Source: Hyaloperonospora brassicae (taxonomy: Eukaryota; Oomycota; Peronosporomycetes; Peronosporales; Peronosporaceae). Taken from it: DNA of 64,000 bases. The position numbers and the translations under genes are program-made. The stretch lies in the NCBI GenBank assembly GCA_947650285.1, contig CANTFL010001467.1, forward strand, positions 330,417 through 394,416. The letters run 5' to 3'. The notes beneath the pieces are model-generated. The model had not been told where the DNA came from. It worked only from the letters and a program-made list of their open reading frames with translations, and ran no database searches. Of the stretch, positions 1 to 11,310 are shown in pieces (the first letter of the stretch is position 1; the number at the start of each line of letters is the position of its first letter).

Positions 1-2400
1 GAAGTCGCTACCAGCAAATGTTGTGGTCTGATACACCCCGTTTCTGTATTCGATGCTCCCCATACATTCCCGGTCTTTCGGAGCTGCACCAACCTCGCTA
101 AGCCGTCTACCCGTCTACCCGTCTGACAAATGATATGTAAAGGTATTTTGATCGAGCAGTGGTATAAGCTACATGCGGACGATTCAGGAATAGACGGTTA
201 GTTATCATCTACAAGTTGTAATTTTTAGCATACACGGCTGAAAAAGCAATGACCTCAGTCATGTGCTTACATTATAATGCCTATCCATCCCACGCGACCA
301 GCCAGCTACGTCTTGCGATGAAACATCAGTCGTATTTGGTCGAGTAACGGATCAATCTCCACCGAGGAGGTGCATTGAAGGTGTGGAGCAATGAAGCAAG
401 ATGAATCTCAAATTAATATCGGATGCACGTAGGTATAGACTGACGATACCGGTGGTCAGTCCAAGGTACGGTGCGGCGAATTGCGAGGAAACTTCGCTGC
501 ATATCAAAGTAAATTGACCAGCATAGTACAGCAGGAATATCGCAACGCGTACACGATGAGCTGATGGTATACGACAGGGCATCGTGAAATGGTAAAGCAC
601 GTTCTCCGGACCCTTTATTGCAAATGGCTTTATCTTTTCATTCTTACCGCTATCATGCTTCGTTAAAGAAACAGGAACTGCGTCGGCGCCTTATCAAGCG
701 CATTCACATCCACAATGAGCGCGTCGTCGAAATCAAGATGGCGGATGGGAGATGTGAGCTCTGTAATATTGCCGCTGCCTTCGTCAGTCATTAGATCCGA
801 TGAGTCGTCATACTATGAGAGCTGGTACGACGACTGCGTGGCGACAGCATTTCTTATTCGTGATCTTGCTGACTCTTCTCGGCACATCGACCGAGAACAT
901 GCAATGTCTTTTATAATAACCTTTACCTCCTCAATGATGACACCCAAAATCATTATCCTTCTTGACTTTTCTCGGTCGTTGTAAAGGCTCTTATTGCCGG
1001 GACGGTGGAGTAGGACTGGAGCAAGTCAATGATCTAGAAAATGAATGCAAAGTGTACTTTTGCTTATCGCTTCGAGGAATACAAGCGTCGAACGGCTGCA
1101 AATACAACGCCGAATAGGTCAGAAGGAAGTAGCGCGCAGAATGGCGACCTCGTTACTGTCGCGAGATGATAAGTAGTCAAGTATTAAGCTCACGATCGTG
1201 TGTTTGAAGGGCATCCGGTGAAGCCACTCGTAAATACGAACCGCATCGTCCATACTTTTTTCTGCTCCGATGGTACCGGGTGTCAAGCCATTGGCTTTCC
1301 GCTCCGTAACTACAACGGGTTGTCTTCGTTTCAGCTTCAACCGATTGTCATCATTATTACAGCGGTCGGGTTTTACCTTTTCTTTCCAGCAAGGAACTTC
1401 CTTTGCATCTCGAATCTCTTGCGAGCTACTGGTCGATCGCGCTTGCCAATGCGTGACATGATTGTGACACGTCGCACGCAACACCCATATGTTTCTGACG
1501 AAACCTGCTGAGTACCCAATCTCTCCCTATCGGAACCTTCCCCGGTTCATATTCAAAGGTCTTTCACATCACTAGGAGAGGTGAGATGACTTTTCGCAGA
1601 TTATTCTTGTCTGGTCGTCTGGTCGCCGGTATCAGCGATTCGGTGATACCATCCTGTCTCACATTTTCGGACGTCGAGTTGGTCTTAGGAGAAGCCACAT
1701 GGGCAACCAACTAGCTGGAAGGCGACAGCACTCAAGGCATCGAGTGGGTACTTGTGGGAAAACAAATACGGGAGCAAGAACAACCGCACGCTACACCTGG
1801 TAACGCAAGAAGATGGGCAAGCTGTGGGGCTCGCGTCACGCTATAAGCCATCCGGCCCAAAGTAATGATTCATGTTTTGGACGTTCATGCATCAAATTCG
1901 ATAGTTACAGTCTGAATTTGGCGGCTGGAGGGTGACATGCGTGTTCTGAGGAGTAAACTTGTTACGAGTGCAAGTTGCGTGACGAGACCCCGGCGGGGGC
2001 CCAAATGCGTCTGGCACGCGTTTTGATACAAGTGAGTACAAGTGAGAACAACCCGACCTACGTCTTTGTGGTGCTTCATACAACACATAAAAATCGATAG
2101 AACATTTCATGTATGCCCTAGCGTGGATCGAATCTCTGGAGTCGATCTAAGTGCAACTTGCACTTCCAACAAATTATTAGTTTTGTCACGGTTGTTGTGC
2201 GGTATAGCAGCAATCTGTGGTATTGTTGATATATTAAAGAGAAGGACGAGAGATGAGAGGGACAACGACTGATCCTGCCAATGCCACAGCAACAATAGTG
2301 TAGTGATACCGATATTATGAGGTGATGGGGGAGGACAGTAAGGTCAGGAAAATCGCTCGGCCGCCCGCCGGGCAAAGAGCGTGGCCATTTCCTTCTCACT
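1..2400. other. Unassigned left edge, no recognisable gene
   Basis: No reading frame here has a recognisable domain. The longest frames (about 90 codons at 715-984 +, 121 codons at 1119-1484 -) overlap frames on the other strand and have no motif, signal peptide or neighbour that supports them. A short direct repeat of the unit CCGTCTAC lies near 103-125. The base composition and lack of long frames fit decayed transposon or intergenic DNA. Confidence 0.5.
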
Positions 2401-3079
2401 TCTACGTATGTGCTAACCATGAAGCAATGTTACGCATGGCTTTCACACAAATGCTCAAATACACGCTCTCAACCACACACAAGATTGGGACACCGTAGAT
2501 GTACATTTACACCTTACGCACATTCGCTGATCGCTTTGACATGCGAGCTTGCAAAGATTGTCGGCACGTATGAATCTGTAGAAGCATCTCACTTGATCAC
2601 AACGTTTTGACCGCATATCGCATATTCTCGTAGGTGATGTGTCTCATTGTTGCTCTGTGTGAGTCTGCGTAAGGTGACCGTCCAAGCTTTCCCGTAGCCA
2701 GTTTTATCGGTCTGTGCGCCTTTACGTTATACTCTCTGTGAACCACACAGAGACACACAGGCAGATAAACTGGCAACAGTGGAGCCTGGACAGTCACCTT
2801 ACGTAAACTTACAGAAAGAAAGCGGCCATTGCAACGAGCCTTCTGGGTGCCCGGTCTAACGTCTACTGGAGGTTGCATTTGATAGCGCTCAACTTAATGG
2901 AAGACATGGAAATCAATTGATCTGCCTTTGTTTGTCATTGAAGTGCCCTTTCTCGCACCTATGTGCTCCTGCCACCAAGAGAGGGAAAGAAGAAAGGAGG
3001 ATTTGCGCTACCACATTACGACCCGACACGCAGCTGGTAATATGTATCACAGAAAGCCGCTGGTCGAATGGACTGATGT
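2401..3079. repeat. 679-bp dispersed repeat, copy 1
   Basis: Aligns without gaps to 12811-13489 (constant offset 10,410) with six mismatches that I counted: one at 2404, two between 2520 and 2565, one near 2902 and two at 3070-3071, about 99.1% identity. No protein domain is visible; the 93-codon frame on the minus strand (2597-2878) is kept in both copies only because the copies are nearly identical. The segment contains a foldback structure. Copy 1 sits just upstream of an effector-like gene; copy 2 is wedged between the 3' LTR of element A and a solo LTR. Confidence 0.9.
2669..2812. repeat. Imperfect foldback of about 140 bp inside the 679-bp repeat
   Basis: The left arm (about 2669-2720, containing GTAAGGTGAC and GCCAGTTTTATC) is the imperfect reverse complement of the right arm (about 2757-2812, containing GATAAACTGGC and GTCACCTTAC). 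The loop region contains a second small palindrome around CTCTGTGAACCACACAGAG. Arms of about 50 bp at roughly 80% pairing would give a long hairpin transcript. It is preserved unchanged in copy 2 (13079-13222). It could be a MITE-like remnant or a small-RNA source; the sequence does not decide between them. Confidence 0.6.
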
Positions 3080-3109
3080 ACTTTGCGAAAGCCAGCACTC
3101 TCTTCGCTT

Positions 3110-4465
3110 GTACACCATCTATAAATAATCTCTTGAGAAAAGTTGAGAAAAGTTGAGAAAAGTCACTGGGCGGTTTTGCCACACAAATGTCTTGTCACTT
3201 CTGAATTTGCCCACTCGCCCACGCATCGACAGCGACAGTGCCCAATATGCGCTTGCGCTGCATCGGTCTTCTGGCTGCTGCGGCGGCAGCGGTTGCTGCA
3301 CTCCCATGCGCCGCTCATTCCTCTGACGTCGATAAGAGTGAGCCCAGTTCCCCGATCACTGGACGCTCAGCTGTCGATGGCCGCGACGGCACTGCTGTGA
3401 GTCAGACGAGCGACTTAGCGAGTGGGGAAGAGAGGATGAGGCTGAGATCCAGTAGTGAGGCCGCCTTCAATGCTGATGAAGCTGCAGAGAAGTTTTTGCA
3501 CATTCTTCCTAACAAAATGAGGCCGCGTGTCTCTGCGAATTCTGACGGTCAAGTCGACAAACTGAACGTACAAGCCGTAAGGCGCTACATGGCCTTACAT
3601 CCTAGCCCCAAGCAAACGATAATTGAAGTGGTCAACAACCACTACAAACCCGACCGAGCAGCAACCGCAAAGACCATACTCTCTGACATTGTGAGGGCGG
3701 AGAAATTGCGCAACGAGGCCCCAGGTATATATTTGAAGCCGGTTCTAGCGAAAGGTCATAGGCCTGCGGCAGTCGTCGGTGCTCTCATGAGAATGATTGG
3801 TCCGGAAGTTTCCGAAGAGGAATTGGTGCGCATCGTGTTTTTTTTATATCAGTGAGTATGCTAAGAAGCGTGGGAAGCAAGTCGACAACAAAAAGTTGCG
3901 TAAAGTGAGGTCGGCAGTCCGTAACATCATGGACAAACTCGCACGTAAGCAACCGGTCGCGCAGACGAGTGCAGGCGACAAATCTCCCACACAGCCTCTA
4001 CACGAGAGGCTCATAAAATCTGGCGACCAATGAAGTCTTCAGCGGCGTGGTGCACACGTTGCGGGGAGCTCGAAGCTGGAAAAGGGCTTCGCGAATGCTG
4101 GCAGGGCATTTATGTCTGACACGCGAAGCGCTTTGGGGTTGTGCTTCCCGACGTCCGTGCAGCTACGTAGGAGTGCCGGTGAACGACGTGTGGCAGGGAG
4201 GAAGCTGAGCTGATGATGACGGAAGAGAGCGATACGTTGGTGGCGAAGCGTGAGTGGGTTTTACATGGATATTAGGTGGCAACGATTCGTCAGCGGAGAA
4301 ACACGACAACGGATTCGTGCGACGTAGCAATGACTCTCGTGTCTTTTTCGTAGCTGGCTAAGAGTAACTGCATAACGTGTTTCCTCTAGTTGCATGAACT
4401 GGACAGATCGCAATATATGTTTGAACATCATCTTGACTTTACTTTTCGTGGCGACAGGTCTAGCG
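3110..4465. repeat. Duplicated effector locus, copy 1 (gene plus flanks)
   Basis: Homologous to about 35221-36575. The shared part covers the 5' flank (including a TCTTGAGAAAAG motif), the gene and about 430 bp of 3' flank. Copy 1 carries the decamer TTGAGAAAAG three times in tandem (3133-3162) where copy 2 has it once. In the first 230 bp after the stop codon I count only about five differences between the copies. Confidence 0.8.
3247..4033 (+). pseudogene. Secreted effector-like protein, frameshifted copy
   Basis: Paralogue of the intact gene at 35340-36149. The start is the ATG at 3247, giving a signal peptide of about 23 residues (Met-Arg-Leu-Arg, then an Ala/Val/Leu-rich core ending CAA-H). 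A GEERMRLR segment follows, like the EER and RxLR-type translocation region of oomycete effectors but without a strict RxLR. The body is Lys/Arg/Ala-rich and mostly helical-looking. The frame breaks at a run of eight T at about 3839-3846, where one extra T relative to the paralogue's phase leads to a stop at 3853-3855; the C-terminal part continues in the next frame to 4033. The central region differs strongly from the paralogue while signal peptide, C-terminus and flanks are nearly identical. The break may be real or an assembly error in a homopolymer. Confidence 0.75.
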
Positions 4466-4736
4466 ACAGGTGCGTAGGCAAGAGGACTGGTCACAAGCGC
4501 TGTTGTCAATGCGCATGTATCCAAATGTAAGAAACGCATGCATTTTCCGCTCACTAGACTTTGGTTGATGCTTCATGCAGAATAGATCTGACCTATGCGT
4601 TTTGCTGGATCACGGGAGCCATGCGACGAGGTTCTTCTTGATGCCGATCGCAGTACTTTTTAGTGGGCCATGTAATGGTTTGAAGTATGAAAACGCTAGC
4701 AAGCCGGCAACAAATCGTTGTCTAACTTACTGTACC
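4466..4736. other. Short spacer before solo LTR, nothing recognised
   Basis: No domain or RNA gene is visible. The sequence separates the duplicated effector locus from the solo LTR that starts at 4737. Confidence 0.4.
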
Positions 4737-5170
4737 TGTGACGGGGTGAAACCGTTTCATAAAATTGATACTAATGTATCATTTTTTGAGCAGTACCTAC
4801 TCAGACAATACTCAATCAACATCATTCGAGAAGAGTTGATGTTGTCGGAACATTACCTCTACGAGTAATATTCTTGGGTGCTCCACTTTTGGTTGATGTA
4901 GTTACATCAACCAGATTACCCACCAATTACTGCTGGACGCGCGCAAAGGGTGGTGAGCAAGAAACCCACATAGGAGATTGTAGTTTAAGATAATTAGGTT
5001 ACGATAAAGATGGCTTATAAAGAAGCTTAACTATATAAAATACAGTTCTACTTTTCCCTTAGACAGAGCTTTCGAGTTCCGCCTACTTCGATGCGCTACA
5101 TCGCCACGTGTACGTGACGTCAGTTGCACACAACCTTGTGTCGAACTGACACAAAGCGTGCTCCGTTACA
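4737..5170 (+). repeat. Solo LTR, family D, sense +
   Basis: Starts TGTGACGGGG and ends CCGTTACA; it aligns along its length with the reverse complement of 13490-13926. It contains the palindrome GGTTGATGTA-gt-TACATCAACC (4891-4912), the CGCGCGCAA..GGTGGTGA core shared with families B and C, and a TATA-like TATATAAAATACAG at about 5032-5045, which sets the sense direction. Flanking pentamers GTACC and GTAAC are a possible one-mismatch target duplication. No internal region is attached, so it is a solo LTR. Confidence 0.8.
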
Positions 5171-5266
5171 GTAACGGGTTACGCGTCAACTGGAAGTCGA
5201 CAATAGGTGTGGTGCCCACAAGGGATGGGATCCTCTTTTAAAGTAATATTAGAACACAGTATCAAT

Positions 5267-5700
5267 TGTTGAAGACTGATGTCTGTCAACCATTGTTTAC
5301 GAGATCTTTTGAGATGTTTATTTAGGACATTAGCGAGTAGGTTAATTACGTTGTTCTAAGATGTTCTTTTAGGTTAAAAGAAGAAATAAAATTCAGTTCC
5401 CGTTTTGATCCGATAGACACGTGCCTCTCTGAGGCGTCTTGCGATGGTAAAGAAGAAGTAACGCCTTGTTAAGGCAGCTACTCCTTGTGCACTCTGTGCA
5501 TTTGATTCTTTGAATCGTTTGGTCCCCCTGGAACAGGGACCGTAAGCCCTCTGAGCTTGTTGACTCTTTAAGTCGGGTTCTTTGAACCAAACCTTAGCTC
5601 TCGGAGCCGTTGATTTTTTGAGTCGGGTTTGTGGAACCAAAGTTATTTGTAAGAGCGTTAGGTTTTCCTCTGGATTAAGCAGCTGTGTAGCTCCGCTACA
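5267..5700 (+). repeat. Element A 5' LTR
   Basis: Begins TGTTGAAGAC and ends CCGCTACA; it aligns with 12428-12808. It is about 50 bp longer because it contains two tandem units of the type ...CTTTAAGTCGGGTTCTTTGAACCAA... (about 5551-5646) where the 3' LTR has one. The boundaries are approximate because both copies are eroded. Confidence 0.7.
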
Positions 5701-6069
5701 CTTCGTAGCAATCGTAGTCAATCTACGCCTAAGTCTTTACATCTGTTTTTCGGTGATGATGGAGCAATAAACACCTCTCGCTGAGGCCCAAAGGGTAGCG
5801 CTTGATAAGCTGACCGCGGCCGTAGGCCTTAAATTTGGAAGTTTATGGCTGCACAAGGGCCCGATGCGATAAATCAACGAGTCAAGACAGTCATGCAGTA
5901 CGAAACGGCCCCTTGTGGGGCAGGTTTAAAATCAAGTAGCATCGGCTATGCGAAATCGCTACGTGACGATGACAGACGAAGAGGATAAGCCTCATCCCCC
6001 TCGGGTGGACGTAGAACATAACTGGGGGAAGGAGGGGGAAATCGCACCCTCTGGATCCGTGAGATTGAG

Positions 6070-6740
6070 ATGGCTATGAGGTCTGGCCTTATCTCTCTTG
6101 AGGACCATCAAGTCTCGATGGCCATCTATAAGCTCGATGGGAGAGCTAGAAAGTGGGCTCTGACGTGTAGCTCTTCTGTTGACTTGGCGTTTACGACATG
6201 GACATCGCTCAAATTAGACCTTATGCGATTTTTGTCGCCGCCAACTAGGCTTATCGCGTGCAATCACGCTTCTTGTCTACCCGACAGGGTAAGAATGAGT
6301 TAATGGACTATGTCGAAGAGTTAAAAACTATGATGGCTGCTGTGCAGTCTGAACCTCTACCTGAGACAATCTGTGCGACTGTCTTTATAAAAGTTCTTCG
6401 CACTAGCGTGGCCAGAACCGAGGTCTTTCGGGTCCATCCCTCTACCTATGAAGAGGCTTTGAGCATCGCTCAAAGTGCTGAGCACAACTTCAAGTCGACC
6501 AGACTTGGTTAGAACGGGTACAACCCAAGCTTTGCGAGGAAAGCCTCAGCAAAAACTTCGGCTTACTTTAAGCTCGAACCGATGAATCTGAGCAATGCTG
6601 AAGATGAAGGTGAAGCTGAGCTTCATGTTGCAGAACAACGACAGGATGTGAGACGCTGTTATATGTGCGGAAGAACTAAACACTTGCGTCCCACTTGTCC
6701 TTTGCGTAAGCAACGACAGAATCCCGATAGTCAAAACCCC
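6070..6740 (+). pseudogene. Element A gag remnant with zinc knuckle
   Basis: Frames at 6070-6303 and 6258-6512 give a retrotransposon gag (for example LDGRARKWALT, then FLSTRQGKNELMDYVEEL), broken by a frameshift near 6260-6300 and a stop at 6510. Downstream, 6657-6698 encodes a CX2CX4HX4C nucleocapsid zinc knuckle beginning CYMC. Gag would form the particle and bind element RNA. As it stands it cannot be translated in one piece. Confidence 0.75.
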
Positions 6741-6896
6741 GGCCCCAATTAATATCCTGGTATGGCGCGGGTAAACGTCGATACCGAGTAGGCGCGGGGC
6801 GCCCTATTAGGGAAGAACTAGGTTCTGTCACTTCTCCACGAGGTAGAGGAAAACAGGGCTTAGCCTGTCAGCACAGAGCGCGGATACAACTATAGC

Positions 6897-7225
6897 TTGC
6901 TAGTCACTGAGGCGACCGTAAAAGGCTTTGAGAAGCAGTGGTCGGTTTGGATCGATTCAGGAGCATCATGTAATTATGCTCGTCGTCGTTCCTATGAGGG
7001 GAGTCAGCGATACGCTGAAGCGCTCAGAGCGCATGAGGGTGATTCAATCACCGTTCGTTCAGCGACTGGTAGTCGCGTCACTGTATCTAAAGTTCCATTT
7101 AACTTAGGTGTGAAGTTTTTGGACTTTGACAGCATTGGACGCTGCCTTGTCTTTAGTTAGATGTGAAATATGATCTCATTCTAGGTATGAATTGGCTTGA
7201 AAGCCATGATCCATGGATTAGTTGG
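6897..7225 (+). pseudogene. Element A aspartic protease remnant
   Basis: The catalytic D-S-G triad is at 6954-6962 within VWIDSGASCNY. The flap region (SATGSRVTVSK) follows, and the C-terminal signature YDLILGMNWLESHDP is at about 7166-7215 after a frame change near 7160. This is the retropepsin fold that processes Gag-Pol. The domain is almost complete but split across two frames. Confidence 0.75.
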
Positions 7226-8289
7226 AGGACTTATATCTTAGGCGCAACGCGCAATGGTCCTAGCAAAGCTTTGGAGAGTCATGAACCCACCTTCGCTAGG
7301 CAACAAAAGCACTATTGGCGTGAGCCGTTGACAGAGGATGTCAACGTGCTGGACATGGCTATGCCCGAGTAAGCTAACTCTAATGTCAATGACATAAAGA
7401 TAAGCGGAGCTCTTTTACCGTATGTGAAACGACTCACATTCCATTGAGTGATACTCATTGTAATACTGAGTCACTGCATGCTGCAAGCATGGTCGGCCTA
7501 GGGCCGAGTCATCAGGAAGGTTATTTCTCTGATGTGAGTGAAGTGGCACGTGAAATTCCACCGAGTGAGGGCGGCCGCGACGGCAACTCACTGGATGTCG
7601 GTAATGACATTGTTGGCGAAAATCCGAAGCATTTAGGGCAGGCCCACATAATGAACTTATAGTGGTACGTGGAAATTCACTGGGTAAAGTGTTAGAGTTG
7701 CGTTACTCTCCACCAGATGTCGGACAAGACATGAGCGCATTGTAATGAGCGTGCTAAGATAGATACCAACCGCGGGGACCCTATTGTCCCGGTCTCTAGG
7801 AGGCGTGTGGTTTCTTTGAGGGAACAATATCGGCGTCGGATGGAGACTGTTAAGCGCCAAACGTCCGAGGTGTCACGAAGTGATAATAGTAATATAAAAC
7901 TATATACAATTGTCCATGGAGTGACTGTACACGTTGATGGCAACAGTAGTCTAAAGACTTTTCCGTCCTTGAATGCTATCTTTGAACTAGAAGTAATGTC
8001 AGATGGCGAATTCAGCCAAGACTTGCAGGTAGGGGCGTTATTTGATTTGGTGGTCATTAGACCTGATGTTAAGTTGAAGTCATTGTTGTTATTAGACGAG
8101 TCCGTCCTTGAGGCTTGAAAGCGACACTTAAAGCTCGTAGTAGATCTGCTATCCTTCAGGATCCTCTGGGTCTGTTTTATCCTTTGGTAAAGAAATTTAG
8201 ATTTGTAGTGTTTTACAAACAACCGTCTTTTCTACCTCCTGATAGATGTTCGTCATAAGATTGACTTATTTACTCGAACTACAGACATC

Positions 8290-9010
8290 GTAACACGACA
8301 TTTGCCTTTACCAAAGGAACAGTGTCCCGTCATTGACGACTTATGTCGTGCAAAGCGCGCGGCAGGAATGGTACGCGAGAGCAAATCTTTCCATTCCACA
8401 CCGACCTTCTGTGTCAAAAAGCCCAATGGGAAGTGGCGCATTGTATATCCGTACCATAATCTTAATGCGGCGACCATCCCGGCTTAGACACCAATTCCGA
8501 GGAAGGATCTTTTTCAGAACAATATGGTGGGATGTACAATGTACAGTGCTCTCGACTTATTCGATGGTTACCACCAGCTGATCATGCGATAAAGCGATAT
8601 TCCGCTGACAGAGGTCAGCACTCCGAGCGGTATGCTCTAAGAGTGGCTTGTTATGCCGCAAGGGTTATCGAATGCTCCGGCTACATTCTATTGTCTTGTG
8701 ACACAATTGTTCAGATCTCACCGGGGTTTATGCATAGACATACATTGATGAAATCTTTGTCCATAGTCGTGCTTTGAACGGTCGGTCAGATGTGGACAAT
8801 CTCATTGACCATTTACGAGCATTGCTCGAGTGCATGCGCATGAACAAGCTGTACGCCAACGCGTCTAAGTTCATCTTTGATGCAGAAGAGATTCCCTCTT
8901 AGGGTGCTTTAATGGTAAGCGAGGCCTTAAAGAGGATCCCGCTAAGATAAAAGCCATTGTTGATTGGTCGGTTCCAAAGAACCAAAAGGACTTACGTAAG
9001 TGGCTTGGCC
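8290..9010 (+). pseudogene. Element A reverse transcriptase remnant
   Basis: Reads HSTPTFCVKKPNGKWRIVY and HNLNAATIPA before a stop at 8486-8488, then in other frames ALDLFDGYHQL, the active-site box at 8741-8752, and KLYANASKFIF with a further stop. The active site reads YIDE where the family has Y-x-D-D, so the second catalytic aspartate is lost. At least three frameshifts or stops are visible, so the enzyme is dead. Confidence 0.75.
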
Positions 9011-9757
9011 TTGCCAAATACTTGCACAAGCACAGTGCGAATTACGCAGATATGGCTCGGCCATCACTCATTCTCCTTAAAACGGATGTGGAATGGTGCT
9101 GGACTAGCACCGAGCATGATGCTTTTCCAGCAGTAAAGGAGAGTCTCCTTCATGCTCCAATCTTGGCTTTGCCTGATCCTGATCGATCCTTCAGTGTTGT
9201 CTGTGACGCATCTGACTTTTCCATATGCAGCGCTCTCTTACAGGCAGATTCTGATGGACGGGAACGCGTAATTGCGTTTGAGTCCAGGCAGCTGAAGGCT
9301 GCAGAAAAAATTGTCTGTTCATAACAAAGAGCTACTTGCAATGAAGTATTCTCTCGTCAAATTCAGTGTTCATCTTCTTGGCTCTAAGCCGTTTGTGATC
9401 GATACAGATCATGCTATACTACGCACTGCGACCCAGTCACCTCATTTCTCTCGGATAATGGCTCGTTCGCTTTACTTCTTTGCCGAGTACAACTTCGAGG
9501 TTAAGTATAAGCCGGGCAAGAAGAATGATTTGGCTGATGCGTTGTCACGAAGGCCTTATTATGAGCTTGCTCATGTTACGACTCTGTCGTCGTCGGTCAC
9601 TGACCTAATCCGTATGACATATGCCAACGATGAACACTGTGTAGCTTTGCTACGTGCTCTGGGGAGCGAGGAGTCTAACAACTCAGACATTAAATTGTCG
9701 GCACGATTATGTGCGAGGTTACATAGATATTACATTGATCAACGTATGTTGTGCTAG
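9011..9757 (+). pseudogene. Element A RNase H and connection remnant
   Basis: The frames at 9022-9324 and 9311-9757 encode the gypsy RNase H: CDASDFSICSALLQAD, then KELLAMKYSL, DTDHAILRTA, FFAEYNFEVKYKPGKKNDLADALSRRPYY. These correspond to the usual CDAS, E, TDH and ADALSR signatures. One frameshift at about 9315-9320 separates the two parts. Confidence 0.75.
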
Positions 9758-10720
9758 AGCATTTATGTTCAGGATACCCCTCACATCTTTGTCCCTCATG
9801 ATGAGGAGTTGAAGTATAGGATCCTCTATGAGGCGCATACTACTGCGGTGAGCGGTCATCTCGGTTGTAAGATGACCTATTGCTCATTTTTCTAAGTGCT
9901 ATTGGTGGCCGAAAACTGCACTAATGAGTGAGCACATATGTGCGTACGTGTGAAACGTGTCACCCCACGCGGCCGCGCCGCTGGCTTATTTGCCCATACC
10001 CAAAGGGTGTTGGAAGTCCATCAGTATGAACTTCCTGTTCTAATTACCGAAAGTTTCGTATGTCAATACGAATATTTTGGTCTTTGTTAACCGTTTGAGC
10101 AAGGTGGCTCACCAAGCGGCGGTGCCGAATACCATTGATGTTGAAGGTACAGCTACGCTGTTTATCAACTGGGCGTTTCGACAACACAGTTTTCCGTTGA
10201 CAATTGTCTCTAATAGAGATGCTCGCTTCACTGGGAAGTTTTGGAAGTCCATCTTCAAGGTGCTCGGGCCACGATCGGACATGTACACAGTGGTTCATCC
10301 TCAGACTGATGTTCGAACCTAGAGCATAAATTGCATCATTGGCAATACCTTGCGCAGTGTTTGCGCTAAAACGCCTTAGCGTAGGAGTTTCGATGGTCCC
10401 TATCGTTTAATTTGCATCGAATAACTCCGTGCATGCCTCCACCGGCTACACGCCGTTCTACGTACATGGCCTTACGCACCCTCGCGTTCCAACAACGCTG
10501 CCACTAAGTGGATCAGGGTTAGGTGAGGAAGGAGTTGACGATCGACTTGCTGATATATTTTTTGCTACTGTTCAAAAACAGGTAAGTGAGTTTCATGCAA
10601 CGCGATTAGATGTCTTACTACATGCATGTGACCCACTGACTGATAGCTACAACAGACAAGAGTTACAAGCAGATGCGAAAGGCAGAGATTGTGCAGAAAG
10701 TTATGAGTTCTGAGGCTAAG
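9758..10720 (+). pseudogene. Element A integrase remnant
   Basis: A zinc-binding H-H portion (YEAHTTAVSGHLG) lies at about 9829-9868. The catalytic core follows at 10077-10322, including NRLSKVAH and the second catalytic aspartate in SNRDARFTGKFW. A stop cuts the core before the catalytic glutamate region. The frame at 10429-10713 continues with HASTGYTPFYVHGLTHPRVP, the usual C-terminal part of gypsy integrase. Confidence 0.75.
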
Positions 10721-11173
10721 CTCTACTCAATGCTAGAAAATTACCTACAAATGTAGTGTCTGCTGGCTTCTAGACGAAGTTGCGTCCGCGCTTCATTGGA
10801 CCATTAATGGTCGTCGCTAAGAAGGAACTTGCGTATACGCTCAACATTCCGGGCAAACTGCGCACCCCCCGTGTTCTACGTTAGCTTGCTTCAGCCGTAT
10901 CATGATCCGTCCCAGCTGAACTTGATGCGCTTGCGCCGAGACATGTGACACTGCCATCGGTTGCTGAATCCGAAATAGAAGGTCTAGCTGATCCTTCATC
11001 CGGGCTTGTCCCAATTCCAAGGCCTACACACGGTCCTGGTTTAACTCCAACGCCTGAATACGGGCTTGCATCGCGTCGAGTGAACTCTGGGCCTTACAAA
11101 TGTTTCACGGAGACCACTAAGCTTAAAAAAATATTCTCATTATCCTCCATCGGTACACCGCCCGCCACCGACG

Positions 11174-11310
11174 CTGCTTGATGAGCAAGGAAACTACCAA
11201 TTCCATGTGGAGAGACGCCTGAAACAACGTCATCGTCATGGCCAATACCAGTATATGGTGAAGTGGCGAGGGTGTCTGGAGTCGGATCTCTAGGAAGTAT
11301 GAGATAACCC
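11174..11310 (+). pseudogene. Element A chromodomain remnant
   Basis: The + strand reads QFHVERRLKQRH, then QYQYMVKWRGC, the hallmark of a chromodomain fused to a chromovirus integrase, which steers insertion to modified chromatin. A stop codon interrupts just after the WRG motif, before the usual WEP segment. Confidence 0.7.

Noticed and set aside
2597..2878. 93-codon minus frame identical in both copies of the 679-bp repeat
   Set aside because: Its conservation only reflects the recent duplication of the whole segment; it runs through the hairpin and has no domain.
3427..3459. A canonical RxLR-EER motif in the effector-like proteins
   Set aside because: The sequence is GEERMRLR: EER comes first and the following tetrapeptide is MRLR, so strict RxLR-EER is not met. 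Described only as RxLR-like.
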